The position numbers and the translations under genes are program-made. This document shows positions 60,894 to 64,000 of a DNA stretch of 64,000 nucleotides, one piece after another. The stretch is from positions 1,254,501 through 1,318,500 of the forward strand of contig NZ_CP156084.1 of the NCBI RefSeq assembly GCF_040687965.1. Reading direction: 5' to 3'. Source of the stretch: Methylocystis echinoides (lineage in GTDB: Bacteria > Pseudomonadota > Alphaproteobacteria > Rhizobiales > Beijerinckiaceae). Below the pieces are notes generated by a model, which was given only the letters and a program-made list of their open reading frames with translations, was not told where the DNA came from and did no database searches. Within the stretch, counting starts at the first letter, position 1. Every line of letters starts with the position of its first letter.

Positions 60894-61256
60894 GTGTCCA
60901 GCACGGATGTGAGAATTGTCGTCTGCGTGTCCTGCCGGGACGCGGGCGATCCCAATATCCAGCCCGGCGCCCGCTTTCTCGACGCCCTCCGCAAGAGACT
61001 GGCGGAGCGCAATCTGGCGATTCCGACCGAGGCCGTCGAATGTCTCGCCGTGTGCAAGCGGCCAGCGACCGTCGCCCTCGCAGCGCTTGGGAAATGGACC
61101 TATGTGATCGGCGATCTGAACCCGGAGACGAGCGTCGACGATCTGATCGAATCGGCCCTGCGCTTCGGCGAGAGCGAGAACGGCATCGTCGCCTGGAAAG
61201 ATCGGCCGACGTGCTTCCGCAAGGGCGTCGTCTCGCGCACGCCGCCGCTCCCCTGA
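60894..61256 (+). CDS. DUF1636 thioredoxin-like 2Fe-2S-type protein
   Basis: This 120-residue protein has CVSCRDAGDPNIQPGARF near the N-terminus and AVECLAVCKRPATVALAAL, giving the C-x2-C and C-x3-C pairs of DUF1636, a thioredoxin-like metal-binding family. GTG 60894 is preferred to TTG 60888 because gggag lies 8 bases upstream. DUF1636 genes are often near cobalamin or CobW genes, but none is nearby here. No reaction is known. Confidence 0.8.
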   Translation: MSSTDVRIVVCVSCRDAGDPNIQPGARFLDALRKRLAERNLAIPTEAVECLAVCKRPATVALAALGKWTYVIGDLNPETSVDDLIESALRFGESENGIVAWKDRPTCFRKGVVSRTPPLP

Positions 61257-61289
61257 AGTCCGAGGCGCGGCGGCGTCGGCCTTCGCGGG

Positions 61290-61823
61290 TTACTTGGCGG
61301 CCTTGGCCCGCTCGATCGCCGCGGTGATCAGCCCGCGGGCGTCGGCGGCGTCGCCCCAGCCGGCGACCTTGGCCCATTTGCCCGGCTCGAGATCCTTGTA
61401 ATGCACGAAGAAATGCTCGATGCGCCGCCAGGTCATCTCCTGAAGGTCGGTGTAATCGTGCACGTCATTGTAGCGCTGGGTCAGGCGCGAGGACGGGACT
61501 GCGACGATCTTCTCGTCGCCGCCGGCTTCGTCCGTCATGCGCAGAACGCCGATCGGCCGCACCGCGATGACGGCGCCGGGCGCGACGGGCCGCGTATTGG
61601 CGACGAGCACGTCGCAGGGGTCGCCGTCGTCGGAGAGCGTGTGCGGAATGAACCCGTAGTTCCCCGGATAACGCATCGCCGTGTAGAGGAAACGATCGAC
61701 GAAGAGCGTGCCGGAGGCCTTGTCGAGCTCATATTTGATCGGCTCCCCGCCGAGCGGCACTTCGACCACGACATTGACTTCATGCGGGGGATTCGCGCCG
61801 ATCGGAATGGCGTCGAGACGCAT
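61290..61823 (-). CDS. ppa: Inorganic pyrophosphatase
   Basis: The 177-residue family I enzyme hydrolyses pyrophosphate to drive biosynthesis. [18 protein letters not shown] is the PROSITE-type signature with three metal-binding Asp residues. [20 protein letters not shown] and [13 protein letters not shown] are typical. Length matches the bacterial hexameric form. It stands alone on the minus strand. Confidence 0.95.
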   Translation of the reverse strand: MRLDAIPIGANPPHEVNVVVEVPLGGEPIKYELDKASGTLFVDRFLYTAMRYPGNYGFIPHTLSDDGDPCDVLVANTRPVAPGAVIAVRPIGVLRMTDEAGGDEKIVAVPSSRLTQRYNDVHDYTDLQEMTWRRIEHFFVHYKDLEPGKWAKVAGWGDAADARGLITAAIERAKAAK

Positions 61824-62028
61824 AATGTTAAGCTCCGGTTTCGAGAAGAGTCTTCAAAGGGCGCGCCGCGCGCTCGGCCACGCGTTGCGCGGGACCGGTT
61901 CCGTCGCGCTCCTTACGGACGCGCGCGTCTGGGACCGGCGCTCAGCGCGCCTCTTAGGGACTGGACGGGCGCGCAAAGTCAACCGTTTTTGCGCGGTTGC
62001 GTTCAGGTTTCGAAAGCCTTTCGGGCGG

Positions 62029-62913
62029 TCAAGGCGCGTCTGGCGCGGCGCTGACGGCGCGCGCCGCGCGCTCGCCCGCCGCCTGCATCTCTTCCGACGA
62101 TAGCGGGCCGACGAGGACGAAAGCGAATCCCGCCGCCCGCCACTCGACCGCCGAGACGCCCTGCCCGGCGCGCGGCGCCTGCGGCGCATTCGCCGCCTCG
62201 GCGCGCTCGAAATAGAGACCGACCCGCGCGCCGTCCGCCCGCTCATAGATGAGCAGTCCGGCGGGGGCCGCGACGCCCGGCGCGACACGGCCGCCGATGA
62301 GTCGCAGGCCGAGGTCTGCGAGGTCCGGCGTAGAGGAGAAGCCGACGCGCTCCTGCAGCCAGGCCGCGAGCTCGCCGCGCCGGGAAATGTCGATTTCGAC
62401 CGGGCGCGCGTCCGAGGCGTAAGTGGCGTAGGTCAGCCCCGCCCGTCCCGCATAGCTCTGCGTGAACGACGCGGCGACCGGCGGACGCGGCGTCTCGTGG
62501 CGGCCCACGAACACCAGCGCCGCCAGCCCGGCGACGGCGGCTCCGGTGAGCAGCGTCAGCAGCGTCGACAGCATCGCCTGCCGGCGTCGCTGGGCGCGTA
62601 AATCGTCCAGTCGCTGCGCAGGCCGCGACGCGCCGGGCCGACCCCAGTGGATGGCGCCGGTTTCGATGGGCCCCTGAGTCGACGCAGGCGCGCGCGACGC
62701 CGCGTCCTTGAGCGAGAGCGGCGGCGTCTCATGCGCGACGGGCTCGAAAGCTGCGCGCAGCGCGGCGTTCTGGCGCCGCCAGCCCTCCACGAGGGCCGCA
62801 TGTTCCGGGTGCTGCAGCAGATGATCCTCGACCTTGCGCCGCCGTTCCGGATCAAGCTCGCCGTCGACGAGCGCGTGCAGGTCGCTTTCCTCGATAAAAC
62901 CAGAGGACTTCAA
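62029..62913 (-). CDS. Anti-sigma factor, membrane-anchored
   Basis: The protein has 294 residues. The N-terminal part (EESDLHALVDGELDPERRRK, then HPEHAALVEGWRRQNAAL) is the anti-sigma domain; the zinc-binding HxxxCxxC is missing, as in many ChrR/RsiW-like types. A helix at about 115-135 (STLLTLLTGAAVAGLAALVF) anchors it, and a periplasmic domain of about 150 residues follows. It begins 10 bases beyond the sigma factor stop, so both are one operon. The sigma would be released on an envelope signal. Confidence 0.8.
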   Translation of the reverse strand: MKSSGFIEESDLHALVDGELDPERRRKVEDHLLQHPEHAALVEGWRRQNAALRAAFEPVAHETPPLSLKDAASRAPASTQGPIETGAIHWGRPGASRPAQRLDDLRAQRRRQAMLSTLLTLLTGAAVAGLAALVFVGRHETPRPPVAASFTQSYAGRAGLTYATYASDARPVEIDISRRGELAAWLQERVGFSSTPDLADLGLRLIGGRVAPGVAAPAGLLIYERADGARVGLYFERAEAANAPQAPRAGQGVSAVEWRAAGFAFVLVGPLSSEEMQAAGERAARAVSAAPDAP

Positions 62914-62922
62914 GACTCGAGC

Positions 62923-63423
62923 CTATTTCACGACGCGGAGATGCGCCGCCGCCCGACGCGCGCCAGTGTCGACGCTGGGCGGGCGCAGGCCGTCTGCGGC
63001 GAGCGCGGCGCGGGCGCGCGTCAAGCGGGCGAGCAACGTCTCCCGCGGGGCGCCGACGATCCGCGCGGCGGCGTCGTAGCCGAAGCCTTCGAGCGCCACG
63101 AGCAGCAATGCGGCGCGATCGTCCAAGGAAAGCTCGGCAAGGCCCTGGACGATGGGCGGCTGGCGCGGCGCAGTCCGCGGCGCAGCGGCGAGGCGCTTCG
63201 TCGCCATGGCGGTCAGCGCGGCATAGGCCTCGACGCGCGCCTCGTCGAGATCAGCCGGCCGCAGCTCCCTGGCGCGGATTCTCGCGCCGACGCTCTGCAA
63301 GGCGCTCTGCACGAGTTCGTCGGAAAGCGCCTGGCCCGCGCCGGCGCAGAGCGCGCGCGCGTAGCGGCGCAATGCGGGGACGACCCCGCCAAGACCTTCG
63401 AGGATCCCGGCTTTCCTGGACAT
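62923..63423 (-). CDS. ECF-like RNA polymerase sigma factor
   Basis: The predicted protein has 166 residues. Region 2 is weak (GVVPALRRYARALCAGAGQA) but region 4 is clear: LAELSLDDRAALLLVALEGF, then GYDAAARIVGAPRETLLARL with RARA at its end, the helix-turn-helix that binds the -35 element. It is followed directly by a membrane anti-sigma gene. It would direct RNA polymerase to its stress regulon and probably its own promoter. It is divergent from fabI, 188 bases away. Confidence 0.75.
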   Translation of the reverse strand: MSRKAGILEGLGGVVPALRRYARALCAGAGQALSDELVQSALQSVGARIRARELRPADLDEARVEAYAALTAMATKRLAAAPRTAPRQPPIVQGLAELSLDDRAALLLVALEGFGYDAAARIVGAPRETLLARLTRARAALAADGLRPPSVDTGARRAAAHLRVVK

Positions 63424-63611
63424 ATCCGGCCCATTCAGAAGATGAGGGACCCGCCTTTAGTGGCGTTTCCTATGGAATGATAGGTCAAGCGACGGCAAAT
63501 GGCCACAGGCTCGCGACCGCATTTTCATATACTGCCGCCCCCGGCGCCGCCCAGGGTTTCCTTTGGGCCAAATCCACGCTAAAGGGCGCGCGACCCGTTT
63601 TCGCTTGAGAT

Positions 63612-64000
63612 ATGGACGCCCCGATGACACAGCCCGCCGCGCCCGCCGCTCCTTTCGCCGGAATCCTCGCCGGAAAAAAGGGCCTGATTTTGGGCGTCGC
63701 CAATAATCGCTCGATCGCCTGGGGCATCGCCAAGGCCTGCGCCGACGCCGGGGCCGAGCTCGCTTTGACGTATCAGGTCGAGGCGCTCGAGAAGCGCGTG
63801 CGCCCGCTCGCCGCCGAACTCGGAGCCCATGTCGTCGGCCGTTGCGACGTCGCCGAGCCCGAGACGATCGACGCGATCTTCGCCGAGGTCGCGAAGCTTT
63901 GGGGCAAGGTGGATTTTGTCGTCCACTGCCTCGCTTATTCCGACAAGGATCAGCTCGACGGCCGCTACGTCGACACGACGCTCGACAATTTCCTGATGTC
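63612..64000 (+). CDS. fabI: Enoyl-[acyl-carrier-protein] reductase, partial (runs off window)
   Basis: Starts at ATG 63612 or 63624 and is open to the window end (129 codons). ILAGKKGLILGVANNRSIAW is the NADH-binding glycine motif of FabI, with SIAWGIAKACADAG and VDFVVHCLAYSDKDQLDGRY; the last equals the start of the active-site region. The tyrosine catalytic motif lies past the edge. FabI reduces trans-2-enoyl-ACP in fatty acid elongation. The short leader of Ala/Pro/Thr residues is a little longer than usual. Confidence 0.9.
   Translation, partial: MDAPMTQPAAPAAPFAGILAGKKGLILGVANNRSIAWGIAKACADAGAELALTYQVEALEKRVRPLAAELGAHVVGRCDVAEPETIDAIFAEVAKLWGKVDFVVHCLAYSDKDQLDGRYVDTTLDNFLM

Noticed and set aside
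1-64000. tRNA or rRNA genes
   Set aside because: I looked for T-arm and anticodon-arm patterns near integrase ends and gene gaps and found none that fold convincingly.

Overview
The window reads as a chromosomal segment of a GC-rich alphaproteobacterium. Gene families and their arrangement (Omp25/31-type porin, HdeA-like protein, metX-metW, fabI, three AI-2E family transporters, MauG-type peroxidase, DUF2147, DUF1636) suggest Rhizobiales, perhaps a Methylocystis/Methylosinus-like methylotroph. That placement is inference from family recognition, not from a search.

Left part (1-14.5 kb) is an integration hot spot. It opens with the 5' end of one tyrosine integrase, followed by an RND-pump remnant. 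An outer-membrane porin gene is split in two: its 5' part lies at 13930-14515 and its 3' part, with its own terminator, at 910-1145, both on the minus strand. The halves share a 9-bp direct repeat. Joining them across it restores a continuous 270-codon frame, so the 12.8 kb between is a precise insertion. The insert carries a P4-type integrase with repeated GTTGGTAT sites at both ends, an AlpA-like regulator, a chain of overlapping small genes, a primase-like zinc-domain protein and a TOPRIM/DUF927 primase-helicase. It also carries iteron-like repeats, an Sf6-type small terminase and a putative internal virion protein, but no large terminase, portal, capsid or tail gene. Cargo lies at the right end (an RX4H HEPN-like protein, a membrane protein, a Gly/Trp/Tyr-rich secreted protein with a chromosomal paralogue). 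This fits a PICI/P4-like phage satellite that interrupts, and could restore by excision, a surface protein gene.

14.7-31 kb holds two AraC regulators, small secreted proteins, an M15 peptidase, an LCM-type methyltransferase, a UvrD-like helicase, a LysR regulator divergent from three acyltransferase/isochorismatase-like genes, DUF4239 and AI-2E membrane proteins, and a patatin-GntP pair.

31-42.7 kb is an efflux block: an outer-membrane factor divergent from an adaptor-RND pair, then a P-type ATPase whose C-terminus carries an extra membrane helix and a full HlyD-like adaptor domain. This fusion is the second most striking object here.

42.7-64 kb is mostly housekeeping and envelope functions: hydrolases, Tat-type small basic proteins, two more AI-2E transporters, DUF4331, an HD protein, di-haem peroxidase, S24 repressor, KefB-like antiporter, glycosyltransferase, metX-metW, a Crp/Fnr regulator, DUF1636, inorganic pyrophosphatase, an ECF-like sigma/anti-sigma pair and the start of fabI.
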